Shown: positions 34,111-43,039 of the stretch, piece after piece
Layout of the letters: every line of letters begins with the position of its first letter
Position numbering within the stretch: position 1 is the first letter of the stretch
NCBI RefSeq assembly: GCF_004117055.1
Contig: NZ_CP026363.1
Span: forward strand, 160,001-224,000
Source of the DNA: Brevibacillus agri
GTDB lineage: Bacteria; Bacillota; Bacilli; Brevibacillales; Brevibacillaceae
Reading direction: 5' to 3'
Length of the DNA: 64,000 nucleotides
The notes under the pieces: generated by a model
Seen by the model: the letters and a program-made list of their open reading frames with translations, nothing else
Told to the model about the DNA's origin: nothing
Database searches by the model: none
Position numbers and translations under genes: made by a program

Positions 34111-34151
34111 AAGCTCTCGTCCTTTTGCTGTGAAAAACGTCCCGCCGTGTT

Positions 34152-34628
34152 TCACAAGATGGGTGTGACCGCCTGCGGGCAGGCAAAGCGGTCGTATCGG
34201 GTTGGTTTTGTTGACGCAAGTACGCGCCCTCGGCCCAGGCCGATGTTTGTCACTGGCGCGTCCACCGTTCCCTCCTGCAACGTGACACGCGCCGCAAGTC
34301 CCGCCTCGGCCGTCCTGCGCTGAGCCTGCGCAAGCATCTGCGCCGCGGCGCTTCGTCGCTCTGGATGCCAGCCAGCAGTTGTTCCAGCGAGTCCCAAGTG
34401 GCTACTTTGAACGTCCCTGCTGCCGCTGTGTTTTCCATATAGACGGCCGGAATCAGGGAGGGAGCCTTCGGTGTCAGCAGCGTGATCGCGGCGGCTGGGC
34501 TGTCGCTGGATGCGCTCGCCGCTTCCCTTTTGCTGATTGGACGTATCGGCTGCGCAGCCTGCCAAAAGCGCCATGGCAGCGAGCCCGCCGACGAAGACAC
34601 GGGCAAATTGACGGTAAATAAACGTCAT
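34152..34628 (-). pseudogene. Composite gene remnant: lipoprotein start joined to substrate-binding and methyltransferase-like fragments
   Basis: ATG 34628 opens a good lipoprotein signal (FVGGLAAMALLAGC). About 15 codons on, the sense shifts to a neighbouring frame that reads like a substrate-binding protein (AAAITLLTPKAPSLIPAVYM, TFKVATWDSLEQLLAGIQSD). Further on, the first frame reads MLAQAQRRTAEAGLAARVTL, typical of the region after motif I in class I SAM methyltransferases. The pieces do not belong to one family, so this looks like fused leftovers of two genes. Confidence 0.55.
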
Positions 34629-34707
34629 GAGGTCTTTTCCAACTCCTTGCGTAATGGATAGATCGGGGAAATCGGGCGACGAGCGTTGACTTTTGGCCCG
34701 CATTCAT

Positions 34708-34722
34708 TAAGAATTATTCTCA
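34708..34722. promoter_or_regulatory. Fur-type box between the broken lipoprotein gene and the LuxR-type gene
   Basis: On the minus strand the site reads TGAGAATAATTCTTA, a near-perfect GAGAAT-A-ATTCTC type Fur palindrome. Divergent placement means it could have controlled the lipoprotein gene, the plus-strand regulator, or both. A lost iron-uptake lipoprotein is the more natural target. Confidence 0.55.
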
Positions 34723-34801
34723 ATTATAGAGATGAGCCAAGGGAGTACCATCCCACAAATATGGGATTTCCTTCGCTCGCTCCACACAGGAGAACGCGCA
34801 G

Positions 34802-35897
34802 ATGAATGCAAAATGGGAAGCAAGCAAACGAAAACTGCTCGCGCTCGCTCGGCGCCACCCCGCTTCCTCCCAGGATTACCGGACGGCACTCCTGCAGTTG
34901 CTGCGGGAGTGCCTGCCTTTTGACGGGGCTTGCTGCACGGCGGTCGACCCGCAGACGCTGCTGTCGACAGGCGCGATCACGGAAGACGGCGTGGAAGCGA
35001 TACACCACGGCATTTTCGAGCACGAATATTTACGCGAAGACTTCATCCGTTACGAACAACTGAGCAGGGCGGCAGAGCCTGTCGCCACGCTGTATCAAGC
35101 GACAGGCGGAGAGCTTGCGAAGAGTGAGCGCTACCGCAACGTCTTGCTCCCGGCAGGCTTTGCTGACGAGTTGCGAGCAGCGCTCAAGTACGATGGGGCT
35201 TGCTGGGGATTTTTGACGCTGTTTCGCTTTCAGGGGCGTCCTGTTTTTAGCGAGGAGGAGCGCGAGTGGATGGCAGAGCTGGCACCGCTGATCGCCTACC
35301 ATTTGCGAAAAACAGCCCTCTCCCTGCCAGCCGAGGACACCTCCTGGATGGAGGAAGAGACGGGAATCGTCATGATGTCTGAGCGGCTGGCTATCCACTC
35401 GGCCAACGCCACCGCAGACAGGTGGCTTTCGCTGTTGCGCAGGTGGGAGTCGATCGATCGCCACATTTTGCCCCGGCCAGTGCGCGCCGTCTGCTTCCGG
35501 GCGTTGGCGCAGTTGAACGAGCCTGCCCCCCAAAGCCTCCATGGCCAAAGTGTGCATCCGCATGCCGGACGGCCCGTATGTCACGATTCAGGCAAGCCCG
35601 ATGCACGGCATGGACGGCGCTGTCCACCTCGCCGTCTTGTTCGGTCCGGCCAAGCCTGCCGATATTCTCCCGCTGGTCTGCGAAGCGTACGGATTGTCCG
35701 AACGGGAAAAGCAGATTCTCGGCCAGATCGTCCGCGGCTCGTCCACCAAGGAGCTGGCCCGCGCGTTGCACATCTCCGCTTATACGGTGCAGGATCATTT
35801 GAAGTCGATTTTCGTGAAAACGGGGGTATCCAGCAGGCGCGAGCTGATCTGGCAGTTGTTTTCACGCTTCGGGGTGGAGGCGGGCAGCCGCGAATAG
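34802..35897 (+). pseudogene. LuxR-type regulator with GAF-like sensor, split by a frameshift in a C6 tract
   Basis: From ATG 34802 the first 240 codons read a GAF-like sensor region (FDGACCTAVDPQTLLSTGAI, DGACWGFLTLFRFQGRP). After CCCCCC at 35526-35531 this frame loses sense, while the next frame continues MAKVCIRMPDGPYVTIQ through a full LuxR helix-turn-helix (YGLSEREKQILGQIVRG, LHISAYTVQDHLKSIFVKTG) to 35897. Removing one C restores one ~365-residue protein. It may be a real mutation, a phase-variable tract or a sequencing slip. Confidence 0.72.
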
Positions 35898-35908
35898 CGA
35901 CAGCAATA

Positions 35909-35960
35909 GCAAAAAGCCTGATCGCATCCAGTCTGGTTGGGGACGATCAGGCTTTTGCTT
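35909..35960 (+). terminator. Bidirectional terminator
   Basis: AAAAGCCTGATCG and CGATCAGGCTTTT form a 13-bp stem with T runs on both strands. It lies between the convergent LuxR-type and coiled-coil genes. Confidence 0.78.
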
Positions 35961-35966
35961 TTTGCC

Positions 35967-36905
35967 TCACGCATTTTCAATTAAAGCAAGCGATTTTTGC
36001 CGAAGCTCGGCTATCTCGGCTTCCACCGCCTTCAGCTCCCGCTGGAGGTCGTTCAACAGACTTTCCACCTTCGACCGCTTTTCCTTCGCCTGGCGCAGCG
36101 ACGTCGAGATGCGATCCTGGACGATCCAGTCGGTAATGATGTTGTCGAAGAAAAAGTCTGCGAAGGTCAGCATTTCGCCAATCTCGATGCGGATGTGGCT
36201 CTGGCGCTGCACGTCTTGCAGCTCCCGCTCGAATCGCCGCAAGCTTTTTTGCGCCTGGTGGATCGACTCGCGGGCTTCGTTGATCCGGTTGTGCTTCATC
36301 GCGGTGGAAATCGCACCGCCGCCGAACATGTCCCACGTCCCCCAGGAGCTGGCGGAGTCGAGCTTGTCGATCGCCTTGCGGAGCTGCAAAATCGCGGCAC
36401 TCCCCGCGCTGATCGCCTCTTGCAGCTCTTTTTCGTGCGCTCCCAGTTCGGCTTCCCGCTCGCTATGTACACGTAGCTGCATCGCCAGCTCAGGCCGCTG
36501 CTTGCGAATCAGCCGCTCCTTCTCGACGAGCAGAGCGACGAGCCGCGCTTCCAGATCCGACATCTGCTGCAGCCTGCGCTCTACCTCTGCAAGCTCCTCT
36601 TCCAGCTCTTTTACGGTATCGGCCGCTTCCTCGTACTTCATTTTCGCTTGCAAAAGCTCTTCCGTTTCCTTGGACAGCTTCTCTTCTTTTTTTCCAATCA
36701 GGCTGTAAAAAAACGCGCCAAAGGACATGCCGGTCAATTTATCCACGTCGCGCTGCTCCCGCTGCAATTGCTTGTGCAGCAACTCGCGTTTTTGCACGGC
36801 TTCTTTGTACTGCTCCTGCAAAAGCTTCACATTGTGCTCCGCATGAAGCTTTTGGCGCAGTTGGGCTTTGACTTGTGCAACCTGGCCGTTCAATTCCTGA
36901 AACAC
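35967..36905 (-). CDS. Long coiled-coil protein of unknown function
   Basis: About 312 residues, almost entirely heptad-like coiled coil rich in Glu, Lys, Gln and Leu. The coil is interrupted by a short hydrophobic island near residues 60-75 (MSFGAFFYSLIG) and a glycine/tryptophan stretch near 190-205 (SSWGTWDMFGGG). No enzymatic motif, signal peptide or clear membrane span. I start at GTG 36905, which follows GGGGAGGGG; the upstream ATG 36941 has no ribosome site. A structural or scaffold role is possible, but I do not recognise the family. Confidence 0.7.
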   Translation of the reverse strand: MFQELNGQVAQVKAQLRQKLHAEHNVKLLQEQYKEAVQKRELLHKQLQREQRDVDKLTGMSFGAFFYSLIGKKEEKLSKETEELLQAKMKYEEAADTVKELEEELAEVERRLQQMSDLEARLVALLVEKERLIRKQRPELAMQLRVHSEREAELGAHEKELQEAISAGSAAILQLRKAIDKLDSASSWGTWDMFGGGAISTAMKHNRINEARESIHQAQKSLRRFERELQDVQRQSHIRIEIGEMLTFADFFFDNIITDWIVQDRISTSLRQAKEKRSKVESLLNDLQRELKAVEAEIAELRQKSLALIENA

Positions 36906-37014
36906 GGCTACCCCTCCCCTGCAAACCCTTTCTTTTTTCATACGGGAGCAACGTGCAAATGTTTCAGTTTTTGGAAAATGGCCGTTCCTTTTCCTTATCG
37001 GCGCTCTGCCCTGC

Positions 37015-37401
37015 TCAAGACATTTGATAAATTTGGATCAGATTGCCGCACGTATCGTCCAATACAGCCAAGGTCACGTCTCCGGCTTCCGTCGGCGCCT
37101 TCGTAAAGACGACGCCGAGCTTGGTCAGCCGCTCGTACTCCTTGTGAACGTCGCTCACTTCAAACGCCGTCGCCGGGATGTTTTGCTCAAAAATGGCTTT
37201 TTGGTAGGCCAAAGCCGCAGGATTCGTGTTTGGCTCCAAAACGAGTTGCACACCATCCGGGTCTTCCGGAGACACCACCGTCAACCATTTGACCCCGCCC
37301 ATTGGAATATCCATTTTGGTCACGAACCCGAGGACGTCCGTGTAAAACTTGTGCGCCTTGTTCTGATCGTCTACAAAAATACTCGCCAAGCTGATTCGCA
37401 T
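37015..37401 (-). CDS. VOC (glyoxalase/bleomycin-resistance) family protein
   Basis: 128-residue single-chain protein with two beta-alpha-beta-beta-beta units (SLASIFVDDQNKAHKFYTDV and PATAFEVSDVHKEYERL). The C-terminal DDTCGNLIQIYQMS gives the usual GNxIxIxQ ending. Members include glyoxalase I-like and antibiotic-binding proteins; the substrate is unknown. The ATG at 37401 has AGGAGGG upstream, and the frame upstream has no ribosome site. Confidence 0.85.
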   Translation of the reverse strand: MRISLASIFVDDQNKAHKFYTDVLGFVTKMDIPMGGVKWLTVVSPEDPDGVQLVLEPNTNPAALAYQKAIFEQNIPATAFEVSDVHKEYERLTKLGVVFTKAPTEAGDVTLAVLDDTCGNLIQIYQMS

Positions 37402-37520
37402 AGTGGCCCTCCTGCTTTTTTTCAAGTTTATTCCGCTAGTGTACCCCACTCAAGCCGCTTGCCTACCTGTCATCGTGTACAACTGCCAAAAATTCCTCGC
37501 TCGCTCATGAACGCTCCCTG

Positions 37521-38621
37521 CTACGCCTGCAAAGCCTCTCTTAACTTCTGATCGAGCACCTGAAAGACGTTTTGCAGCTTTTCCTTCGGGATCGTCGCAT
37601 AGCGGTCGCCGAGGCTGACCTCATAGTAGCTGGTAGCCTCGTCTACCTCCCGAACATAATGCGAGAGCCCCACTCCCGTCTCCTCGCACACGGCGAGCAG
37701 GATAGGCTCCAACCGCTCCTTGGGCAAGCTGATGTGAACGTGAAACATGTTGGATACCGGCACAGTCGGCCGCGTGGAAATGCCGTGGCACTGGTTGTAC
37801 AATCCGGCAAGCTCCTTGGCCTGCTCGTAATACTCGGCGAACTTGTCCTTTCTCGCCTCGAAGCAGACGTCAGCCGGAATGATGTACGGATACAGGCTGA
37901 TTAAATCGCCGCCATGCCGTCTTTTCCAGACAATCGCTTCCTTCGTGAAAGCGGCGTCCCCTGCCAAAATCGCTCCGGCAATGCCGCCGATCCCTTTGTA
38001 GACGGAAATGTAGACACTGTCGAACAAGGCGCAGACCTCGGCGGCTGTTTTCTGGTAGTACGGCAACGTTTCCAAAAGCCTCGCCCCATCCATGTGCAGG
38101 CGAATGCCTTTTTCCCGACAGTAGTGGGAGATCGCTTCCAGCTCTTCATACGGCGGCAACTGTCCGCCGATCTCGCGCTGGGGCAGTTCCAGCAGCAGGC
38201 AGGCGATCTCTTCGTTCATGCCCAGAACGTCCGCAAGCGAGATCACCCGGTCTTTGTCGGCAAGCAGCACAGGCTCGATCTGATGCAGCTTCCGCAGCCC
38301 GTCCTCCTCGTGAATCTCCAGATGGCAGAGCGGGTGGTAGGCCACTTTGCGGATTCCTTTCGCGTCGCACCAGATGCGCATGGCGATTTGCTGGGCCATC
38401 GTGCCGCTCGGGAAAAAGACGGCCGATTCTTTGCCCAAATATTTCGCCATCTTGTTTTGAAAGTTGTCGATGACTTCTCCCGATCCGTACACATCCGCAG
38501 CCAGATCGCCGTCCACCTCTTGAAAAATGCGCTGCAATTGACGGATGTCCCTCTTGCTGTGCCCTGCGACTTGATAGGTCGTTTGATTGAAAGCTTGCAG
38601 CAGCGTTTTTTGAGCGCCCAT
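37521..38621 (-). CDS. Low-specificity L-threonine aldolase-like PLP enzyme
   Basis: 366-residue fold-type I PLP enzyme that would cleave threonine or allo-threonine to glycine and acetaldehyde. Visible blocks are ADVYGSGEVIDNFQNKMAKY, SAVFFPSGTMAQQIAMR, HMDGARLLE (the PLP-nitrogen Asp) and the Schiff-base lysine in SVYKGIGGIAGA. ATG 38621 follows AAGGGGACC. The frame is open for another 190 codons upstream but those residues are the antisense-like translation of the adaA region and carry no start signal. Confidence 0.85.
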   Translation of the reverse strand: MGAQKTLLQAFNQTTYQVAGHSKRDIRQLQRIFQEVDGDLAADVYGSGEVIDNFQNKMAKYLGKESAVFFPSGTMAQQIAMRIWCDAKGIRKVAYHPLCHLEIHEEDGLRKLHQIEPVLLADKDRVISLADVLGMNEEIACLLLELPQREIGGQLPPYEELEAISHYCREKGIRLHMDGARLLETLPYYQKTAAEVCALFDSVYISVYKGIGGIAGAILAGDAAFTKEAIVWKRRHGGDLISLYPYIIPADVCFEARKDKFAEYYEQAKELAGLYNQCHGISTRPTVPVSNMFHVHISLPKERLEPILLAVCEETGVGLSHYVREVDEATSYYEVSLGDRYATIPKEKLQNVFQVLDQKLREALQA

Positions 38622-38731
38622 GTTGGCAGGTCCCCTTTTTCTCCATACTGAGTAGACTGCGAACAGCCTGATCGTGCCAGCACGATCTTCTCTCTCCAAG
38701 ATATCACATCTTGTTCGCAGCCTACCGCTGA

Positions 38732-39295
38732 TTATTGGTTCCCGTGCAGTTGGTTTTGGCGGTATTCGCTCGGCGTCTGTCCCGTTGTTTTTTTGAACAG
38801 CGTGATAAAATACGGCGTATTCGGCACGCCTACCTCCGCAGAAATCGCGGCAATCGGCTTGCCAGAGTGCGCCAGCAGTTCCTTCGCCTTGTCGATCCGT
38901 TTTTGCTGAATGTATTCCACAGGGGTCATTTCCTTGATCCGCTTGAATGTCCGATGCAAATGATAGGGACTGCCGTGACACATGTCTGCCAGGTGGGCCA
39001 ACGTCAGCTTTTCGCTGTAGTGAGCGTCGATATAGTTGGTGATTTGCGCGACCCATTCCCGATCGGGCAAACGCTGTCCCGTAGGCTTGCACCTTTTGCA
39101 CGGACGAAACTCTTCGCGAATCGCCTCGCTCGCCTGCTGAAAAATCCGGACATTGCCCCATCTTGGCGGCTTCGACTTGCACGATGGCCGACAAAAAATT
39201 CCGGTCGTTTTCACTGCGTAAAAAAACTGGTCGTCATAGGACGCATCGTTGGTGATGATCGCTTTCCATCTCTCTTCGGTGACACCCAGCTCCAT
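38732..39295 (-). CDS. adaA: AdaA-type methylphosphotriester-DNA methyltransferase/AraC regulator
   Basis: 187-residue adaptive-response protein. The N-terminal zinc domain has the four cysteines Cys35, Cys39 (FCRPSC), Cys66 and Cys69 (PCKRC); the first accepts a methyl group from damaged phosphate. A double AraC helix-turn-helix follows (LTLAHLADMCHGSPYHLHRT, IAAISAEVGVPNTPYFITLF). Methylation switches it to activate repair genes. The ATG at 39295 has GGAGGTG at 6 nt. It is divergent from the glycosylase gene alkA, its likely target. Confidence 0.92.
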   Translation of the reverse strand: MELGVTEERWKAIITNDASYDDQFFYAVKTTGIFCRPSCKSKPPRWGNVRIFQQASEAIREEFRPCKRCKPTGQRLPDREWVAQITNYIDAHYSEKLTLAHLADMCHGSPYHLHRTFKRIKEMTPVEYIQQKRIDKAKELLAHSGKPIAAISAEVGVPNTPYFITLFKKTTGQTPSEYRQNQLHGNQ

Positions 39296-39444
39296 TTCGC
39301 CCACCTCCACCGTCAGTATATCCTCCGCCGGACTCATCCGCACGGCTATTCCAATAAAATAGCAAGATAACGAAATGACAGCCCAGCTTTCCTGTTATAC
39401 AACTAAGAAGGTTGCCGCCAGACTGACAAGGGAGGCTTTTTTTA

Positions 39445-40413
39445 ATGACGGAAAAAAGCAGAAAGACAGCCGCACAATTGCCGAGCCGTGGTCTACCCGC
39501 CGGGGCTTGGGTCGATAATAGAGAGGAAATCATCTTGCACGTGCCAACACCTTTTTCCTTTACGCAAAACCTGCATTATTTGTCGCGCGCCAAAGACGAG
39601 TGCCTGTATCAGATTGAAAACGATCGCCTATACAAAGCAATCCCGATCGCAGGCCAGACGCCTGTCGTAGAAATTCGCGCAGAGGAAGATGCGCACCTGC
39701 ACATTCGCTTTCTCGGCGACGCCACTCCCACAGCAGACGTGCGCGCGCGAGTCGCGGAGTACGTCTACGACTGGTTCGATCTGGGGACGAATCTGGCTCC
39801 CTTTTACGACATGGCGCAAAAAGACGCCCTGCTGAAAGGGGCAGTCGATTCGTTTTACGGACTGCGCAACATGGGCATCCCCGACCTGTTTGAAGCGATG
39901 AGCTGGGGGATTCTCGGACAGCAGATCAACCTGACATACGCCTACACATTAAAGCGGCGGCTCGTGGAAAATTTCGGACGGTCCGTCATGTGCGAAGGCA
40001 AAACATACTGGGTGTTTCCTGCTCCGGAAACCATTGCAGAGCGGACCGTGCAAGACCTCGCTGTGCTGCGGATGACTGCCAAAAAGTGCGAGTACTTGAT
40101 CGGCGCAGCACAACTCATCGTTGAAGGGAAACTGTCGAAGGAGCTATTATGGGACGGAGGAGATTATCAAAACGCAGAGAAAACACTGGTCAACATTCGC
40201 GGGATCGGTCCGTGGACAGCCAACTACGTCCTCATGCGCTGTCTGAGGATGCCGTCTGCTTTTCCCATTGACGATGTCGGCTTGCACAATGCCATCAAAT
40301 ACGTACAAGGTACGGACAGAAAGCCGACCAAAGCCGAAATCGTTGCGCTGTCCCGCCATTGGACGAGCTGGGAGTCATACGCTACCTTTTATTTATGGCG
40401 TTTTCTTTACTAA
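39445..40413 (+). CDS. alkA: DNA-3-methyladenine glycosylase II (AlkA-like)
   Basis: 322-residue HhH-GPD base-excision glycosylase that removes 3-methyladenine and other alkylated purines. The helix-hairpin-helix reads IRGIGPWTANYVLMRCL and the catalytic Asp follows in AFPIDDVGLHN. The N-terminal ~120 residues form the AlkA-N domain (QNLHYLSRAKDECLYQIEND). The ATG at 39445 follows GGGAGG. It lies 149 bp from divergent adaA and 20 bp before the endonuclease IV gene, so alkA-nfo is likely one transcript. Confidence 0.92.
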   Translation: MTEKSRKTAAQLPSRGLPAGAWVDNREEIILHVPTPFSFTQNLHYLSRAKDECLYQIENDRLYKAIPIAGQTPVVEIRAEEDAHLHIRFLGDATPTADVRARVAEYVYDWFDLGTNLAPFYDMAQKDALLKGAVDSFYGLRNMGIPDLFEAMSWGILGQQINLTYAYTLKRRLVENFGRSVMCEGKTYWVFPAPETIAERTVQDLAVLRMTAKKCEYLIGAAQLIVEGKLSKELLWDGGDYQNAEKTLVNIRGIGPWTANYVLMRCLRMPSAFPIDDVGLHNAIKYVQGTDRKPTKAEIVALSRHWTSWESYATFYLWRFLY

Positions 40414-40433
40414 CCAAAGGAGGTTCCACCTGA

Positions 40434-41552
40434 ATGCTGAAAATAGGCTCGCACGTCTCATTCTCCGGAAAAGGACTGCTCAATGCCGCCGAGGAAGCCG
40501 CTTCCTACGGCTCTAGCACGTTCATGATCTACACGGGAGCACCGCAAAACACGCGGCGCAAACCGATTGAAGACCAATACATCACCGAGGGCAAGGAAGT
40601 CATGGCCAAAAATGGCGTCGAGGAAATCGTCGTCCATGCCCCGTACATCATCAACCTGGGGTCTTACAAGGAAGACACCTTCGAGCTGGCCGTCCGCTTC
40701 CTGCAGGAAGAAATTCGCCGGACAGACTACATTGGCGTCAAAAACATCGTGCTCCACCCGGGCGCCTATACGGACAAGGACGCGGAGTACGGCATTGCGC
40801 GAATCGCAGAAGGCTTGAACGAAGTGCTCGCCGGGGTCAAAGACACCGACGTAAAAATCGCGCTGGAAACGATGGCGGGCAAAGGAACAGAGATCGGGCG
40901 CAGCTTCGAGGAAATCGCCGCGATCATCGAAAAAGTGGAAGACAACAGCAAGCTCGCCGTCTGCATGGACACTTGCCATATTCACGATGCGGGCTATGAT
41001 ATCGTCCACGATTTTGACGGCGTCCTGGAGCAGTTTGACCGGATTATCGGGCTGGATCGCCTCACCGTCGTCCACCTAAACGACAGCAAAAACTTCCGCG
41101 GAGCGCAAAAAGACCGCCACGCGCCCATCGGTGCCGGACTGATCGGCTTCGACGCCATGAGCTACATCGTGAACCACGAGAAAATCCGCCACTTGCCGCT
41201 CGTGCTGGAAACGCCGTGGATCGGAAAAGAAAAAGGCAAGGAACGCCCGATGTACGAAGCAGAAATCGCGCTGCTGCGCGGCGAGGTGGAAAAACGGTTC
41301 GGGGACGAGTTCATGGACCACGTAGAGCGCCTGGACTACTTTTTCCGCAAACAGGATGTGACCAGACGCGAATACGTCGTCGGCATCTGGGAGCTGTTGA
41401 AAAACGACGCGAAAGCCAAAAAAGCGGACAGCCGCGAGCCGATGGAGCGCCTGTACGACATGGCAGTGGAAGCACGGCTGTTCCCGGAGCTGTCTGAAGA
41501 GCAGCTCAACCACCGCCTGACCGCCTGGTTCGCGATCCCGAAATTCTCCTAA
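40434..41552 (+). CDS. nfo: Endonuclease IV (AP endonuclease) with extended C-terminus
   Basis: 372-residue TIM-barrel zinc enzyme that cuts DNA at abasic sites. The metal-site blocks are all present: [69 protein letters not shown] and LVLETPW. The core ends near residue 290; about 75 further residues ([20 protein letters not shown] onward) are not part of the usual ~297-residue protein. The ATG at 40434 has AAAGGAGG upstream. It acts directly after AlkA in base-excision repair. Confidence 0.92.
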   Translation: MLKIGSHVSFSGKGLLNAAEEAASYGSSTFMIYTGAPQNTRRKPIEDQYITEGKEVMAKNGVEEIVVHAPYIINLGSYKEDTFELAVRFLQEEIRRTDYIGVKNIVLHPGAYTDKDAEYGIARIAEGLNEVLAGVKDTDVKIALETMAGKGTEIGRSFEEIAAIIEKVEDNSKLAVCMDTCHIHDAGYDIVHDFDGVLEQFDRIIGLDRLTVVHLNDSKNFRGAQKDRHAPIGAGLIGFDAMSYIVNHEKIRHLPLVLETPWIGKEKGKERPMYEAEIALLRGEVEKRFGDEFMDHVERLDYFFRKQDVTRREYVVGIWELLKNDAKAKKADSREPMERLYDMAVEARLFPELSEEQLNHRLTAWFAIPKFS

Positions 41553-41639
41553 ATACTCCTGCTCGAAAAAGCATCAACCTGGCTGCGCGGCTTCCTTTTG
41601 TTGAGGGCGAAATGACAATCCAAAACAGGAGGAAGCCGC

Positions 41640-41990
41640 ATGCATGCCAGCGAAAAGCCCGGCGCAAGCCACCAACAGAACGGCCTGAAAACCTACACCC
41701 TTCTCGGGCCCGACCGCCGCCCTAACCAAAGTTACTCTCGCGGTACGCTGGGAGGATATCGGCGGCGCCACATATACGGACGCCTCGATTGCCCCTCCGC
41801 TCTGCGGGCTATAGCCAAAGGCGGGTATGTGGCCCAGCGGGTGTTTTTTGCCGATGAAAAAACGGCTCTGGCAGCGGGCTATCGTCCGTGCGCAGTTTGT
41901 TTGCCGGAAAAGTATGCGCAGTGGAAAGCGGAGCGCACTACCTCCGGCCTGTCGGAAGCTCCTGAATCCGGCAATTGTGAAACGCCGTAA
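41640..41990 (+). CDS. Ada-type zinc-binding domain protein
   Basis: 116-residue stand-alone protein resembling the Ada N-terminal metal-binding fold. Recognisable parts are HIYGRLDCPSALRAI, RVFFADEKTALAAGYRPCAVCLPEKY. It keeps three of the four expected Cys positions; the CxxxC pair has one Cys (DCPSALR), so methyl acceptance is doubtful. It follows nfo by 87 bp within the DNA alkylation repair group. Its last 53 bp overlap the convergent SnoaL-like gene. Confidence 0.75.
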   Translation: MHASEKPGASHQQNGLKTYTLLGPDRRPNQSYSRGTLGGYRRRHIYGRLDCPSALRAIAKGGYVAQRVFFADEKTALAAGYRPCAVCLPEKYAQWKAERTTSGLSEAPESGNCETP

Positions 41991-42366
41991 TTTTCCACAC
42001 GCCACGTTGCTTGACGACCACATTCGTATTGATCGAGTCTCTGTCGTTTGGGTCCTGTTCGGGATTCGCCAGTCTGGCCTCGCCCGTTGCGTGCACCACA
42101 GCTACGTTTTCTGCAAGAAACCGCGGCTTGCATTCAGCAAGAGCGCTCGACTCCAATGTCGAACCTTTCAACGGCCCGTGAAACAGCCACCCATGCACCT
42201 CGGCGATTTGCGCCCTTCCCTTCAGATGCTGCCCCATGAACGTCACGTAGTCCGCATCTTCGGTAAAACAATCCCCGTACGCCGCGGCATCTCCCCGATT
42301 CCAGGCATCAACCAGCGCAACAAACACCTCGCGAATGTCTTGCACGTCTTTTTCCCGCTGATTCAT
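41938..42366 (-). CDS. SnoaL-like (SgcJ/EcaC) small-molecule-binding protein
   Basis: 142-residue NTF2/SnoaL-like cone fold. Typical blocks are IREVFVALVDAWNRGDAAAY, CFTEDADYVTFMGQHLKGR and VVVKQRGVWKITAFHNCRIQ at the end. The family includes polyketide cyclase-like and uncharacterised enzymes; the role here is unknown. The ATG at 42366 has AAAGGATT upstream. It overlaps the Ada-like gene tail-to-tail. Confidence 0.8.
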   Translation of the reverse strand: MNQREKDVQDIREVFVALVDAWNRGDAAAYGDCFTEDADYVTFMGQHLKGRAQIAEVHGWLFHGPLKGSTLESSALAECKPRFLAENVAVVHATGEARLANPEQDPNDRDSINTNVVVKQRGVWKITAFHNCRIQELPTGRR

Positions 42367-42451
42367 TTTTGCTCAAATCCTTTCCGTTATAGGATGGGGA
42401 AAATCGCTTTGCTTTTGTGCTATACTTGTGTCCAGAAAAAAGCTTAATCAA

Positions 42452-42494
42452 CCAGTTATCTTAACTGAATGTATATCTTAATTGATTAAGATAT
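42452..42494. promoter_or_regulatory. Two palindromes ahead of the MarR-family gene
   Basis: CAGTTATCTTAACTG (42452-42466) and a perfect 24-bp palindrome at 42471-42494 with arms TATATCTTAAT/ATTAAGATATA around TG. They end 28 bp before the marR ATG, the standard place for MarR autoregulation. Arms share TATCTTAA with the mhq operators. Confidence 0.7.
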
Positions 42495-42522
42495 ATTCGA
42501 AGCGTACACCGGAGGTCCAGTT

Positions 42523-43014
42523 ATGTCAAGCGATGATCGCCAGCACCCTGCACTCAGCCTTACCCCCATCCAGCAAGAGCTGCTCCAGGAAATTCGCACA
42601 AACAGCTCCCGCGCTGTCATGTTCCATCAAATGATCTCGGAAAAATTGGGCCTGAATGCCACCGATCACAAATGCCTGGACTTTTTGTACAGGTCTGGTC
42701 CGGTCACAGCCGGACAGCTTGCCGAATTGACCGGACTGACGACAGGCGCGGTCACCAACGTCATCGACCGTCTGGAGCAGGCAGGCTATGTGGTGCGGGC
42801 CAAAGACCCGAAAGACCGCAGAAAAGTGGTCGTCAAGCCAACCGATCATGGCCCGGACAACATCTCGCCTTTGTTCGATTCGATCCTGCACAAGACGATT
42901 GCGCTGCTCGACCGTTACACCGAGCAGGAAACGCGCGTCATCCTCGACTTTTTGAAAAGCTGCAACGCCATTTCCTTGGAAGAAATGAACAAACAAAAAG
43001 AAGCCGGCTCTTGA
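42523..43014 (+). CDS. MarR-family transcriptional regulator
   Basis: 163-residue winged-helix regulator. An N-terminal dimerisation helix precedes LGLNATDHKCLDFLYRSGPV, the recognition helix region LAELTGLTTGAVTNVIDRLE and the wing DPKDRRKVVVKPTDHG. The ATG at 42523 follows CCGGAGG. MarR proteins of this type usually repress their own gene and nearby or detoxification genes and respond to phenolics or oxidants. The neighbouring SnoaL-like gene is divergent and could share control. Confidence 0.88.
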   Translation: MSSDDRQHPALSLTPIQQELLQEIRTNSSRAVMFHQMISEKLGLNATDHKCLDFLYRSGPVTAGQLAELTGLTTGAVTNVIDRLEQAGYVVRAKDPKDRRKVVVKPTDHGPDNISPLFDSILHKTIALLDRYTEQETRVILDFLKSCNAISLEEMNKQKEAGS

Positions 43015-43030
43015 TAATGAGAGCCAGCTT
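43001..43030 (-). terminator. Hairpin between convergent marR and membrane-protein gene
   Basis: AAGCCGGCTC and GAGCCAGCTT pair over the marR stop codon. The minus-strand side is followed by CTTTTTG, so it mainly ends the 43040-43438 transcript. Confidence 0.55.
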
Positions 43031-43039
43031 CCTCACGAC

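Noticed and set aside
38622..39194. Long N-terminal extension of the threonine aldolase frame
   Set aside because: It lies inside the adaA gene in another frame, lacks a ribosome site, and the ATG at 38621 gives a normal-length enzyme.
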